Source: Roseiarcus sp963767245 | GTDB taxonomy: Bacteria; Pseudomonadota; Alphaproteobacteria; Rhizobiales; Beijerinckiaceae | Direction of reading: 5' to 3' | DNA: 64,000 nucleotides | Assembly: GCA_963767245.1 (NCBI GenBank) | Contig: CAVYDG010000015.1 | Span: forward strand, 1 to 64,000 | In this document: one piece after another, positions 25,567 through 35,007 of the stretch | Numbering within the stretch: the first letter of the stretch is position 1 | Layout of the letters: the number at the start of each line of letters is the position of its first letter | Notes under the pieces: model-generated | Told to the model about the DNA's origin: nothing | What the model saw: only the letters and a program-made list of their open reading frames with translations | The model's database searches: none | Translations under genes and position numbers: made by a program

Positions 25567-27620
25567 GTCTCACGGTCGCAAATCCCGCTCAGGGGCCGAC
25601 GGCGCGCCAGCTATGGATCGGCGTCGCATTGTTTGCGGCCGCGATCATGCTCTGGATGGTTTTCGGCGTCTGGCCGGATTGGCTCGACTGGCTGCTCGAC
25701 GGCAAGAAGACCTTCGTCAGCGCGGTGCTCAACGGAGTGACGCTGGCGGGCCTCTACTTTCTCGTCGCCAGCGGATTCACGCTGGTCTTCGGCCTCATGC
25801 GCAACGTCAACCTCGCGCACGGCTCGCTCTACCTGCTGGGAGCCTATATCGGCTACGACGCTGCGCTCTGGAGCGACAACTGGTTCGTGGGTGTCATCGC
25901 GGGTGCGCTTGCCATTGCCGTCATTGGCGCGCTGCTTCAGGTTCTTGTCTTCCAGCGCCTGACCGGCGACGAGCTCCGGCAGACGCTGGTCACCATTGGC
26001 ATCTCGATCGTCGCCGCCGACCTGATGCTGGCCGTTTGGGGCGGCAAGACCTACCAGTTCTCGATTCCGCCTTGGCTTGACGGTGCGGTGGCGACCCCGA
26101 TCATCACCGCGATTAAGGCGAACGGGCAGATCGTCACATTGCGATACCCGCTATACCGCCTTGTGGTTCTCGCCGCGTCCATCGTCATCGGGGTCGGCCT
26201 TTGGCTTGCGTTGAACAAGACCAAGTTCGGCACGATGATCCGCGCCGGCGTCGACGATCGCGCGATGCTTTCGACGACCGGCGTCAATGTCCGCCTGTTG
26301 TTCGTCGGCGTTTTCGCGATCGGCGGGTTTCTTGCGGGGCTATCCGGGGTGATCGGCGGCTCAGCGCTGTCGGTCGCACCCGGCGAGGACGTCCGCTACC
26401 TGATGGCGTCGCTGGTCGTCGTCATTGTCGGCGGCATGGGATCGATCGTCGGCGCGGCGATTGGCGCCTTGATCGTCGGGCTCGCCGAGCAGCTTGGCCT
26501 CGTCTATTTCCCGACCTATGGCGTCGTGTTGACCTTCGTCATTATGGTCCTGACCCTGGCGCTGCGGCCGCGGGGGATCATCGGCAACGCGCGAACACGC
26601 CTTGCGGATCCCGTACGACCTCCCGCCGCGGACGACGTCGTCGCGACGGAGCTTACGCCAGCGACTGCGGCGCTCGGCGTCGCCCTGGTGTTGTTTCCAC
26701 TCGTCGCCTCGCCCTTCGTGGTGTTCCAGCTTGGCGCGCAGACGCTGATTCTCGGCATGATCGCATTATCGCTGATGGTTCTCGCCGGCTACGGCGGTAT
26801 GGTCTCGATGACCCAGCTCACCGTGGCCGGCGTCGCGGGCTACGTCGTCGCGATCCTTGGACCGAATGGCACGGCCGTTCTCGGCTTCAACTGGCCCTGG
26901 GCGATCTATGTTCCCGTGGCGATCCTGATCGCCGGAATCGTCTCCGCATTGATCGGCGCGATCGCCGTGCGCACCGCTGGCATCTACACCATCATGATCA
27001 CTCTCGCGACGGCCGTGGCCTTCTTCTACCTCGCGCAACAGAATTACTGGCTGTTCAACGGCCATTCCGGATTTCGCGGCGTGGCGCCTCCGGTCGTCTT
27101 CGGCGTCGCATGGCGCAACGCGGTTCCTTTCTACTACCTCTGCCTTGTAGTGGCCGCGCTCTTGTACTGCGCCATCGTCTATACCGCCCGTTCGACCTTC
27201 GGGCTGGCGCTAATGGCGTCGCGCGACAACCCCCGCCGGGCGCGCGCTGTCGGACACAACGTGACGATGCTGCGTGTCACCGCCTTCTTCTTCGCCGGCC
27301 TCATCGCGGGCGCCGCCGGCGTGCTCTATGTCTGGTTCAATGGGCGGATTTCGCCCGGCACGGTCAGCGTCAGCGAGGTCGTCAGCGTGCTGGTCATCGC
27401 CGTGATCGGCGGCTTGCGGCATCCGATCGGTCCATTTCTCGGCGCGGCGCTCTATGTGATTTTGAAGACCTTCGCGATCGATATCGTCGGCGCCGATCGC
27501 TTCAATACCCTGATCGGCGCAATTTTCCTCATCGTCGTCTTTGTTTCGCCGGACGGCGTTCTCGGTTTGTGGCGGCGTGTCGCGCCGGCGCTCGCCCAAA
27601 GACCGCTGCGCGAAGCATGA
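25563..27620 (+). CDS. branched-chain amino acid-type ABC permease, LivH-LivM fusion
   Basis: 685 residues from GTG 25563, overlapping the previous stop. The first half (about 35-345) is LivH-like (GVTLAGLYFLVASGFTLVFG LMRNVNLAHG; GLSGVIGGSALSVAPGEDVR; GSIVGAAIGALIVGLAEQLG), the second half (about 375-670) LivM-like (GYGGMVSMTQLTVAGVAGYV; ALMASRDNPRRARAVGHNVT). Fused LivHM permeases occur in alphaproteobacteria for HAAT-type importers. It forms the membrane channel with the two ATPases and binding protein encoded next. Confidence 0.9.
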   Translation: MSLTVANPAQGPTARQLWIGVALFAAAIMLWMVFGVWPDWLDWLLDGKKTFVSAVLNGVTLAGLYFLVASGFTLVFGLMRNVNLAHGSLYLLGAYIGYDAALWSDNWFVGVIAGALAIAVIGALLQVLVFQRLTGDELRQTLVTIGISIVAADLMLAVWGGKTYQFSIPPWLDGAVATPIITAIKANGQIVTLRYPLYRLVVLAASIVIGVGLWLALNKTKFGTMIRAGVDDRAMLSTTGVNVRLLFVGVFAIGGFLAGLSGVIGGSALSVAPGEDVRYLMASLVVVIVGGMGSIVGAAIGALIVGLAEQLGLVYFPTYGVVLTFVIMVLTLALRPRGIIGNARTRLADPVRPPAADDVVATELTPATAALGVALVLFPLVASPFVVFQLGAQTLILGMIALSLMVLAGYGGMVSMTQLTVAGVAGYVVAILGPNGTAVLGFNWPWAIYVPVAILIAGIVSALIGAIAVRTAGIYTIMITLATAVAFFYLAQQNYWLFNGHSGFRGVAPPVVFGVAWRNAVPFYYLCLVVAALLYCAIVYTARSTFGLALMASRDNPRRARAVGHNVTMLRVTAFFFAGLIAGAAGVLYVWFNGRISPGTVSVSEVVSVLVIAVIGGLRHPIGPFLGAALYVILKTFAIDIVGADRFNTLIGAIFLIVVFVSPDGVLGLWRRVAPALAQRPLREA

Positions 27621-27679
27621 GCTGAGGGGAAGCCTGTTCAATGGAGGTCCAGAAGGGCCTCCAATCTGGGAGGAAGCAA

Positions 27680-28927
27680 ATGAAAACGCATGGAACGATG
27701 ATTGCTCTGGCCGTGCTCTCGAGCGCGGCGTTGGCGCCGCGGGCGGCCTTGGCGGATGACTCGATCAAGGTCGGCCTGCTGGCGACCCTCGAAGGGCCGT
27801 TCACGGTCCTCGGCCAGGACAGCGTACGCGGCGCCGAGCTCGCCTTCAAAGAGGCCAATTACATGGCCGGCGGCAAGAAGATCGACATCATCAAGGGCTC
27901 GTCCGACGCTTCTCCAGACAGCGCCGTGAAGGCTGCCCGCAAGCTCGTGGAGCAGGACGGCGTCGCAATTCTGATCGGGCCGCTCTCCGGCGACGAAGGG
28001 CTTGCGGTGAAGGACTACGCCAAGACCCAGCCGAACGTCACCTTCATCAACGGCACGTCGGCTGCGCAGGATACGACGTTGCGCGATCCGGCCCCGAATT
28101 TCTACCGCTTCACGACCGACGGGGCGCAATGGATGGCCGGGCTCGGCTCCTACGCCTACAACGACAAGCACTACCATACGGTGGTTACTGTCGCGGAGGA
28201 CTATTCGTTCCCGTACACGCAGGTATTCGGCTTCATGGCCGACTTCTGCAAGGCGGGGGGCCACGTGCCCAAGAAGTTCTGGGTGCCGATCGGCAACAAG
28301 GACTTCTCGTCGGTGATCGCCGCGATCCCCGACAAGGTCGATGCGATCTATGTCGCGCTTGGCGGCGCCGACGGCGTCAATTTCCTCACTCAATATCAGC
28401 AGGCTGGCGGAACCGCGCCTCTGATCGGCGGCTCGATCACGGTCGACCAGACCGTGCTCGGCACCCAGGGCAAGCAGCGCGACTACGTGATTGGCACGCC
28501 TGCGGCCGGCCCGATCGCAGACAACGACGATAGTCCGGCCTGGAAGAAGTTCGTCGCCGACTACAAGGCAGCGTACAAGGACGGGTTCCCGTCCCCGTCG
28601 CTGTTCGCGCAAGGCTATTACATTGAGGCCAGGGCGATGCTGGCGGCGCTCGACAAGGTCAAGGGCGATCTGTCGGACAATCAGGCGAAGTTCCGCGAGG
28701 CTCTGGCCACTCTCGACCTCGACACGCCGACGGGCAAGGTCAAGCTTGATAAGAACCGCCAGGCGATCGCCGACAATTACCTGACCGAGGTCGCAAAGGC
28801 CGATGACGGGCATCTCTACAACAAGGTCGTGAAGGTCATCCCGGCGGTAAACCAGACACTCGGGATTCCCGAATCGGACTTCCTCAAGCTCGGCGTCGCC
28901 AATCGCGACAACCCGGACTGCAAGTGA
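27680..28927 (+). CDS. periplasmic substrate-binding protein of a HAAT-type ABC importer
   Basis: ATG 27680 follows gggagga; the longer frame from 27641 has no ribosome site. 415 residues with a Sec signal (KTHGTMIALAVLSSAALAP, cleavage likely after ALA before DDSIKVGLL). The fold is type I periplasmic (LivK/UrtA-like): IKVGLLATLEGPFTVLGQDS VRG, LIGPLSGDEGLAVKDYAKT, NFYRFTTDGAQWMAGLGSYA. Such proteins bind amino acids, amides, urea or aromatic acids. It probably sets the specificity of the whole operon. Confidence 0.9.
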   Translation: MKTHGTMIALAVLSSAALAPRAALADDSIKVGLLATLEGPFTVLGQDSVRGAELAFKEANYMAGGKKIDIIKGSSDASPDSAVKAARKLVEQDGVAILIGPLSGDEGLAVKDYAKTQPNVTFINGTSAAQDTTLRDPAPNFYRFTTDGAQWMAGLGSYAYNDKHYHTVVTVAEDYSFPYTQVFGFMADFCKAGGHVPKKFWVPIGNKDFSSVIAAIPDKVDAIYVALGGADGVNFLTQYQQAGGTAPLIGGSITVDQTVLGTQGKQRDYVIGTPAAGPIADNDDSPAWKKFVADYKAAYKDGFPSPSLFAQGYYIEARAMLAALDKVKGDLSDNQAKFREALATLDLDTPTGKVKLDKNRQAIADNYLTEVAKADDGHLYNKVVKVIPAVNQTLGIPESDFLKLGVANRDNPDCK

Positions 28928-28960
28928 AGTCCATCATGAGCCGCTGAAACAAGAGCCGCC

Positions 28961-29746
28961 ATGGTCGACCAGGCCGTCGCCGAACGCCTCTCCTCGAACT
29001 CCACATTCGCGCTGGAGCTTGAAGGCGTGGGCCGTCAGTTCGGCGCCTTGGTTGCGCTCGCCGACGTCAACCTTCGGGTCGGCGCCGGCGAGAGGCGCGC
29101 GGTGCTCGGCTCCAACGGCGCCGGCAAGACGACGCTTTTCAACGCCGTCACGGGCGATTTTCCTCCATCGTCCGGCCGCATCCGCTTCTTCGGCGAGGAT
29201 GTGACGCACTTCCCCGTCCACGAGCGGATTCGGCGTGGACTTCGCCGGACCTATCAGATCAGCCAGCTTTTCGCCGGCCTGACCGTGATCGACAGCATCT
29301 TCGTCGCCTGTCGTGGCGTTTCGCGCAACCGACTCTCCCTGCTGCGTCCGGGCGCGGCCGACGCGCCGATGGCGCAGGCCCGAACGATCGCCCATTCGGT
29401 CCAACTCGACGATATCCTTGAAAAGCCTGTGTCGACCCTCAGCCACGGCCAGCAGCGTCAGCTCGAAATCGCCCTGGCTCTCACCGGCGCGCCGCGATTC
29501 ATCCTGTTCGACGAGCCTGCGGCCGGACTCTCTCCTACTGAGCGGCGCGAACTGGTCACCATTCTCAACGCTCTGCCGACGCATATCGGCTACATCATAA
29601 TTGAACATGATCTCGACGTCGCATTGCGCGTCGCGTCCTATGTGACGATCATGCACAACGGCCACGTCTTCAAGGAAGGGGCGCCGCAGGAGATCGAGGA
29701 CGACGACGACGTTCAGGCGATCTATCTCGGGTCGGCGCATGGATAA
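28961..29746 (+). CDS. ABC transporter ATP-binding protein, LivG type
   Basis: 261 residues. Walker A GSNGAGKTT (about 50-58), LivG-specific RRTYQISQLFAGLTV, signature TLSHGQQRQLEIALAL (the usual SGG is replaced by SHG, common in LivG), Walker B FILFDEPAAGL and switch IIEHDLDV. It pairs with the downstream LivF-like ATPase to drive the LivHM channel. It overlaps the next gene by 8 bp. Confidence 0.9.
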   Translation: MVDQAVAERLSSNSTFALELEGVGRQFGALVALADVNLRVGAGERRAVLGSNGAGKTTLFNAVTGDFPPSSGRIRFFGEDVTHFPVHERIRRGLRRTYQISQLFAGLTVIDSIFVACRGVSRNRLSLLRPGAADAPMAQARTIAHSVQLDDILEKPVSTLSHGQQRQLEIALALTGAPRFILFDEPAAGLSPTERRELVTILNALPTHIGYIIIEHDLDVALRVASYVTIMHNGHVFKEGAPQEIEDDDDVQAIYLGSAHG

Positions 29747-31952
29747 GTCCCGCGCCGACACAGCTCCGAAGACGAAGGCCATCCTGCAGGTGCAGGACCT
29801 TCAGGTCTACTACGGCGAGTCGCACGCTTTGCAAGGCGTCTCGCTCACGCTTGAACGCGGGGTCCTCTCCGTTGTTGGGCGCAACGGCATGGGCAAGACG
29901 ACGCTGTGCAACGCGATTGTCGGCCTGATGCCGGTGCGCTCCGGGACCATCCGTTTCGAGGGGCGCGATCTGGTCGGACTCGAGCCCCATAAGATCGCAC
30001 GCGCCGGCGTCGGTTACGTCCCGCAAGGGCGGCGCCTTTGGCCGAGCCTTTCGGTCGATGAGACATTGCGGCTCAGCGCCCGGGCGCGTGGCGACTGGAC
30101 GGTCGAACGGGCCTATTCGATCTTTCCGCGCCTGGCCGAGCGGCGCGCGAACGGCGGCGGCCAACTGTCCGGCGGCGAGCAACAAATGCTGGCGATCGCG
30201 CGCGCGCTGCTCGGCAATCCGCGCCTTCTGGTGATGGACGAGCCGACCGAAGGCCTGGCGCCGATGATCGTGGCTCAGATGCGGGATCTCCTGATCCGTC
30301 TCGCCCACGAGGAAGATCTCGCCGTCCTTGTCGTCGAGCAAAACATCGGGGTCGCGACCTCGGTCTCCGACCATATCGCGATCATGGTCAATGGGCGCGT
30401 CAATCGGATCATGGACGCGAGCGCGCTCGCCGCCGACCGGGAGCTGCAACAGAGGCTGCTGGGCGTCGGCCGACACGGCCAGGACGAAACCGACAGCAGC
30501 GCCGCGCTCCCTGCGCCTGTATCGGCGTCTTCGGCCGCCGAGGTTCAGGTGTTTCGCGTTGCGCGGGGCGATGCGGAGGCCGACGGCGATGCGCCGGTCT
30601 ATCGCGCGGATTATCTGCCCAATCGCTGGGGCTTGCGGCCGACTGCCTCAGCGACTCCTGCGCCCGCAGCAGCTGTCAGCGAGCCGCGTCCGCTGCTTCC
30701 CCTGCCCTTCGCGGAACGGATCGGCCGGACGGCGCTGATTGTTGGAACTTTCGACACCAAAGGCGCGGAACTGCGCTTCATTCGCGATCGCCTCCGCGCA
30801 TACGGCGTGCCGGTGCGCACGGTCGACCTCTCGACGTCCGGAAAGCCGTCGCGCGCCGACGTCACCCCACCGCAGGTGGCGGCTATGCATCCCGGCGGTT
30901 CGGCCGCGGTCTTCTCCAGCGATCGCGGCGCTTCGGTCACCGCGATGGCGGAAGCGTTTGCGCGCTGGATCGACCGCGAACGCGGGATCGGCGGCGTCAT
31001 TTCAGCCGGCGGCTCGGGCGGCACGACCCTCGCGACCGCGGGCATGCGGCGTCTACCGCTTGGCATACCGAAGGTCATGGTTTCGACCGTCGCGTCCGGC
31101 CAGGTCGCTCCTTATGTCGGCTCGGCCGATATCATGATGCTTTATTCGGTCGCGGACGTTCAGGGCGTCAATGCGATCACCGAGCAAGTGCTCGGCAACG
31201 CTGCGCATGCGCTCGCCGGCATGATTGCTGCAAGCCCGTCGCCCGAAGAGCGGGAAGCGCGACGCCGTCTTGCGCGGCCCGCGATCGGCATGACCATGTT
31301 CGGGGTGACGACGCCCGCCGTGCAAGGCATCGCCCAGAGGCTCGAAGGCGATTTTGACTGTCTGGTGTTCCACGCGACCGGCGCCGGGGGCCGTTCGATG
31401 GAGAGCCTCGCCGACTCGGGGCTTCTCGCCGGGATGATCGACCTGACGACAACCGAAGTCGCCGACATGCTGGTCGGCGGGGTTTTCCCGTGTGACGGCG
31501 ACCGCTTCGGGGCTGCGATCCGCACTGGACTGCCATATGTGGGGTCGGTAGGGGCGATGGATATGGTGAACTTCGGCCCACGCGACACCGTGCCCGAGAA
31601 ATTTCGTAACCGCCGCTTCGTCGTCCACAATGCGAACGTCACCCTGATGCGCACGACGCCTGATGAGAACCGGGCGATGGGGGAATGGTTCGGCGAGAGG
31701 CTCAATCGGATGGAAGGCCCAGTTCGTCTGATGCTTCCCGAGGGAGGCGTGTCTGCGCTCGACGCGCCGGGCAAGCCATTTCACGACCCGCAGGCCGACG
31801 CGGCCCTGTTCGATGCGCTCGAACAAACGGTTCGCCAGACGCCGCGAAGGCGTATCGAGCGCGTCAAGGCGAACGTCAACGACGATGCTTTCGTCTCGGC
31901 GGTGGTGGCGGCGTTCCTCGCCGTCGGACCGCGCCGCGAGCGGAGAGCCTGA
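29739..31952 (+). CDS. LivF-type ABC ATPase fused to a Tm-1-like (UPF0261) domain
   Basis: 737 residues. Residues 1-245 are a full LivF: Walker A GRNGMGKT (47-54), signature LSGGEQQ (143-149), Walker B LLVMDE (163-168), switch VVEQN. A proline/alanine-rich linker (about 250-328) leads to a complete Tm-1-like domain from about 331: TALIVGTFDTKGAELRFIRD, GVISAGGSGGTTLATAGMRR, MMLYSVADVQGVNAITEQVL, IGMTMFGVTTPAVQGIAQRL, ending near 737. Tm-1 of tomato binds ATP and blocks a viral replicase; bacterial homologues are uncharacterised and are often encoded beside a PEP-hydrolase-like TIM barrel, as here. Fusion to a transporter ATPase suggests the enzyme acts at the membrane on the incoming substrate. 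Confidence 0.9.
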   Translation: MDKSRADTAPKTKAILQVQDLQVYYGESHALQGVSLTLERGVLSVVGRNGMGKTTLCNAIVGLMPVRSGTIRFEGRDLVGLEPHKIARAGVGYVPQGRRLWPSLSVDETLRLSARARGDWTVERAYSIFPRLAERRANGGGQLSGGEQQMLAIARALLGNPRLLVMDEPTEGLAPMIVAQMRDLLIRLAHEEDLAVLVVEQNIGVATSVSDHIAIMVNGRVNRIMDASALAADRELQQRLLGVGRHGQDETDSSAALPAPVSASSAAEVQVFRVARGDAEADGDAPVYRADYLPNRWGLRPTASATPAPAAAVSEPRPLLPLPFAERIGRTALIVGTFDTKGAELRFIRDRLRAYGVPVRTVDLSTSGKPSRADVTPPQVAAMHPGGSAAVFSSDRGASVTAMAEAFARWIDRERGIGGVISAGGSGGTTLATAGMRRLPLGIPKVMVSTVASGQVAPYVGSADIMMLYSVADVQGVNAITEQVLGNAAHALAGMIAASPSPEEREARRRLARPAIGMTMFGVTTPAVQGIAQRLEGDFDCLVFHATGAGGRSMESLADSGLLAGMIDLTTTEVADMLVGGVFPCDGDRFGAAIRTGLPYVGSVGAMDMVNFGPRDTVPEKFRNRRFVVHNANVTLMRTTPDENRAMGEWFGERLNRMEGPVRLMLPEGGVSALDAPGKPFHDPQADAALFDALEQTVRQTPRRRIERVKANVNDDAFVSAVVAAFLAVGPRRERRA

Positions 31953-32797
31953 TGCCCCGTCTCGAACGTCAGGCTATCCTCGGCAAGTTGCAGGCGATGA
32001 AGGAAGCGCGCCGGCCAATCATCGGGGGCGGCGCGGGGACGGGCCTTTCCGCCAAATGCGAGGAGGCTGGCGGCATCGACCTCATCGTCATCTATAATTC
32101 CGGTCGATACCGCATGGCGGGACGCGGCTCTCTGGCCGGAATCCTCGCCTATGGCAACGCCAACGAGATCGTCCGCGAAATGGCGCATGAAGTGCTGCCG
32201 GTGGTCAAGCGAACTCCGGTGCTCGCAGGCGTTAACGGCACCGATCCGTTCTGTCTCTTCGATCCGTTTCTGGACGACCTCAAGCGTCTGGGCTTTTCAG
32301 GCGTGCAGAACTTCCCCACAGTCGGCCTTATCGACGAAATCATGCGCGCCAATCTGGAAGAGACCGGCATGTCCTACGCGCTCGAAGTCGAAATGATCGC
32401 GCTCGCGCGCGCCAAGGATATGTTGACGACGCCTTACGTGTTCAGCTCTGCCGACGCAGCCGCTATGACCAAGGCGGGCGCCGACATCATCGTCTGCCAT
32501 CTGGGGTTGACCACGGGCGGCGCGATCGGGGCCAAGACCGGCCGCAAGCTCAAGGAGTGCCCCGCGCTCATCGACGAATGGGCCGGGGCCGCGCTCGCCG
32601 TCAATCCACAGACGATCGTGCTCGCGCATGGCGGTCCGGTGTCCGAACCGGCGGACGCCCAATACATCTTGCAGTCGACTCGGCATTGTCACGGTTTCTA
32701 CGGCGCATCTTCGATGGAGCGGCTGCCGACTGAACGCGCCATGGTCGACCAGAGCAGGCAGTTCAAAGCCATCACTTTCGGCCAATCTGGCGAGTAG
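31952..32797 (+). CDS. PEP-hydrolase-family TIM-barrel protein
   Basis: 281 residues from ATG 31952, overlapping the stop of the fusion gene by one base. IIGGGAGTGLSAKCEEAGGI, DLIVIYNSGRYRMAGRGSLA, TPVLAGVNGTDPF, SGVQNFPTVGLIDE, ADIIVCHLGLTTGGAIGAKT and GFYGASSMERLPTE are hallmarks of the phosphoenolpyruvate hydrolase-like/TIM-barrel signal family (PF09370). The family resembles PEP mutase/isocitrate lyase barrels and is found fused to or beside Tm-1-like domains. Catalytic activity is not established. Tight coupling supports a complex with the Tm-1 domain. Confidence 0.85.
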   Translation: MPRLERQAILGKLQAMKEARRPIIGGGAGTGLSAKCEEAGGIDLIVIYNSGRYRMAGRGSLAGILAYGNANEIVREMAHEVLPVVKRTPVLAGVNGTDPFCLFDPFLDDLKRLGFSGVQNFPTVGLIDEIMRANLEETGMSYALEVEMIALARAKDMLTTPYVFSSADAAAMTKAGADIIVCHLGLTTGGAIGAKTGRKLKECPALIDEWAGAALAVNPQTIVLAHGGPVSEPADAQYILQSTRHCHGFYGASSMERLPTERAMVDQSRQFKAITFGQSGE

Positions 32798-32809
32798 GGA
32801 GATATCGCG

Positions 32810-34999
32810 GTGGGCGCGGAAACTGTCGGGTCGGTGATCCTCTGGCTGATCGTCGTTGCAATTCTCATCGTAATCGCTGTCTACCTGCTGCGGTGGCTGT
32901 ACCGCCGCTCTTCGAAGGAGACAGCGTTCGTTCGTACCGGTCTCGGCGGCGAGAAGGTCGTCATCAGCGGCGGCGCATTTGTCGTTCCGGTCGTGCATGA
33001 GATCACTCCGGTCGGCATGAATGTGATGCGGATTGAAGTGTCCCGTCGCCAGACGCAAGGTCTCATCACCAAGAACCGAATGCGTGTTGATGTCGTCGCC
33101 GACTTCTATGTTCGCGTCGGCTCGACCCGCGAGGAGGTGAGCCGCGCGGCCCAGACGCTCGGCCGGCGCACCCTGGAGTCGGACGGGGTGCGGGAACTGA
33201 TGGAGGGTCGGTTTGCGGCCGCTCTTCGGACCGGGGCCGCGCAAATGACACTCGAGGAGCTGCACGAACGGCGGCAGGAGTACGCCGAGGCGGTGAAGGC
33301 CGCCGCCCGCGAAGGGCTCGCCCAAAACGGCCTGGAACTCGAGAGCGTAGCCATCGTTGACCTGGACCAGACCGGCCTCGAATTCTTCGACAGCTCCAAT
33401 GCGTTCGACGCCGAGGGCCTCACCCAGCTGACCGAGACGATAGAAGCGCGCCGGCGCATGCGCAACGAGATCGAACAGCGCACCCAGATCGAGATCCGGA
33501 CCCAGAACCTAGATGCGCAGCGGCAGGCGCTCGATATTGAGCGGGAAGGCGAATACGCCCGGCTGGCGCAGGAGCACGACGTCGAAATCCGGCGCGCGGC
33601 GCAGCGCCTTGCCCTCGCCAAGGACCGCGCCGAGCGGGAGCGGGAGAGCGAGCAGGCGCAGATCGCCGCCAACGAAGAGGTCGAGAAGGCGAGGCTGTTT
33701 CAAGAGCGGAGCCTAGCCGAGACCCGGATCAAGAACCAGGAAGAGATCGAGCAGCGGGAAATCTCGCGCCGCAGGCTGATCGATGAGGCGGAAATGCGCT
33801 CGCGCGAGTTGACGGAAACCGCGCAGATAAAGCTCGAACTCACGCTCGAGACCGCCCGTATCGAACGTGAACGGCAGCAGAGTGAACTCGAAGTGCAGCG
33901 CCGCCGTGCGCTTGAGATCGTCGAGATCAGCCGGCAGATCGCGCTCGCGGTCAAGGCTGCCGAACTCGCTCAGGCAGAGGCTGAGAAGAGGCGGGCGGAG
34001 ATTGCCGCGACTCAGGATGTCGAGACGGCCCGTATCGCTCAGGAGCGTGCGCTCGATTCCGCCCGGCTCGAACGCGAGCGCGCGCTGGATGCGCTCAATA
34101 TCGCCAAGCGGCAGGCGTTCGAGGAGGCGGAGATCACCTCCGGCGAAGAGGTCGAACGGGCGCGGATCGCGACCGAACGGGGATTGACAGAGGCGCGCGT
34201 GTCGCGTGACGGCGAGATTCGCCGCCTGGAGGTGGAGCGAGACCGGTCGATCGAGCTCGCGGAGATCCAGAGCGCCATCGCGATCGCGAGGGCGACGACC
34301 GAACGCTCCGTCGCCATCGCCGCTTCAGAAGGAGCGCGAGCGAAGGCGATCGAAGCCGAAGAGCAAGCCATCACGGCGCGCGAGCGCGAAATCGCGGAAC
34401 GTCGGAAGACGACCGAATTGATCGCAGCAGCGAGGGACAGTGAACGCGAAGCCCTGCGGCTGACCCGCAGGGCGGAGGCCGAAAAGAAGGCCGCCGTGAG
34501 TCTCGCCGACGCCGCCCGGATCACCGCGTCGGGCGAGGCGGAGGCGGAAAAGATCAAGGCGGAGGCCGCAGCCGCGCGCTACGAGGTCGACGCCAAGGGT
34601 GCGATGCAGGTCAACGAAGCGGAGAATACGCTCAGCGAGGCGGCTCGCCTGTCTCGCTTCCGGGGCAAACTGCTCGATCGGATCGAAGGCATTGTGCGGG
34701 AGAGCGTTAGGCCAATGGAGAAGATCGAGGCCATCAAGATCCTCCATATCGACGGGGGCAACGGCGCGGCCGGCGGACATCGCAACGTGACGGACGAAGT
34801 CATCGATTCGGCATTGCGCTATCGCGTCCAGGCGCCGATGATCGATAGTCTGATGAAGGAGATCGGCATTGAGGGCGGCAGTTTGGGTCGCCTGACCGAA
34901 GTTTTGCGCGACGCCAAGGACATCGCCAACCTGAGCCAAAAGCAGGACAAGCCGGGGACCGACCCGCCCTCCATCGCTGATCGCGATGAGAACCGTTAG
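32810..34999 (+). CDS. flotillin-like SPFH protein
   Basis: 729 residues from GTG 32810 (agggag before it). One N-terminal membrane helix (about 8-30, SVILWLIVVAILIVIAVYLL), a band-7/SPFH domain (about 40-200; VRTGLGGEKVVISGGAFVVP), then a very long charged coiled coil (about 205-640) dense in ER, AE and QA repeats. Like YqiK/FloT, it should form membrane scaffolds that cluster transporters. Its place inside a catabolic ABC operon is unusual, and suggests it organises importer and enzymes at the membrane. Confidence 0.87.
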   Translation: MGAETVGSVILWLIVVAILIVIAVYLLRWLYRRSSKETAFVRTGLGGEKVVISGGAFVVPVVHEITPVGMNVMRIEVSRRQTQGLITKNRMRVDVVADFYVRVGSTREEVSRAAQTLGRRTLESDGVRELMEGRFAAALRTGAAQMTLEELHERRQEYAEAVKAAAREGLAQNGLELESVAIVDLDQTGLEFFDSSNAFDAEGLTQLTETIEARRRMRNEIEQRTQIEIRTQNLDAQRQALDIEREGEYARLAQEHDVEIRRAAQRLALAKDRAERERESEQAQIAANEEVEKARLFQERSLAETRIKNQEEIEQREISRRRLIDEAEMRSRELTETAQIKLELTLETARIERERQQSELEVQRRRALEIVEISRQIALAVKAAELAQAEAEKRRAEIAATQDVETARIAQERALDSARLERERALDALNIAKRQAFEEAEITSGEEVERARIATERGLTEARVSRDGEIRRLEVERDRSIELAEIQSAIAIARATTERSVAIAASEGARAKAIEAEEQAITAREREIAERRKTTELIAAARDSEREALRLTRRAEAEKKAAVSLADAARITASGEAEAEKIKAEAAAARYEVDAKGAMQVNEAENTLSEAARLSRFRGKLLDRIEGIVRESVRPMEKIEAIKILHIDGGNGAAGGHRNVTDEVIDSALRYRVQAPMIDSLMKEIGIEGGSLGRLTEVLRDAKDIANLSQKQDKPGTDPPSIADRDENR

Positions 35000-35007
35000 G
35001 CTCGTCC

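Noticed and set aside
27638..28813. 391-codon minus-strand frame
   Set aside because: Antisense to the binding protein gene, which has a signal peptide and type I binding fold.
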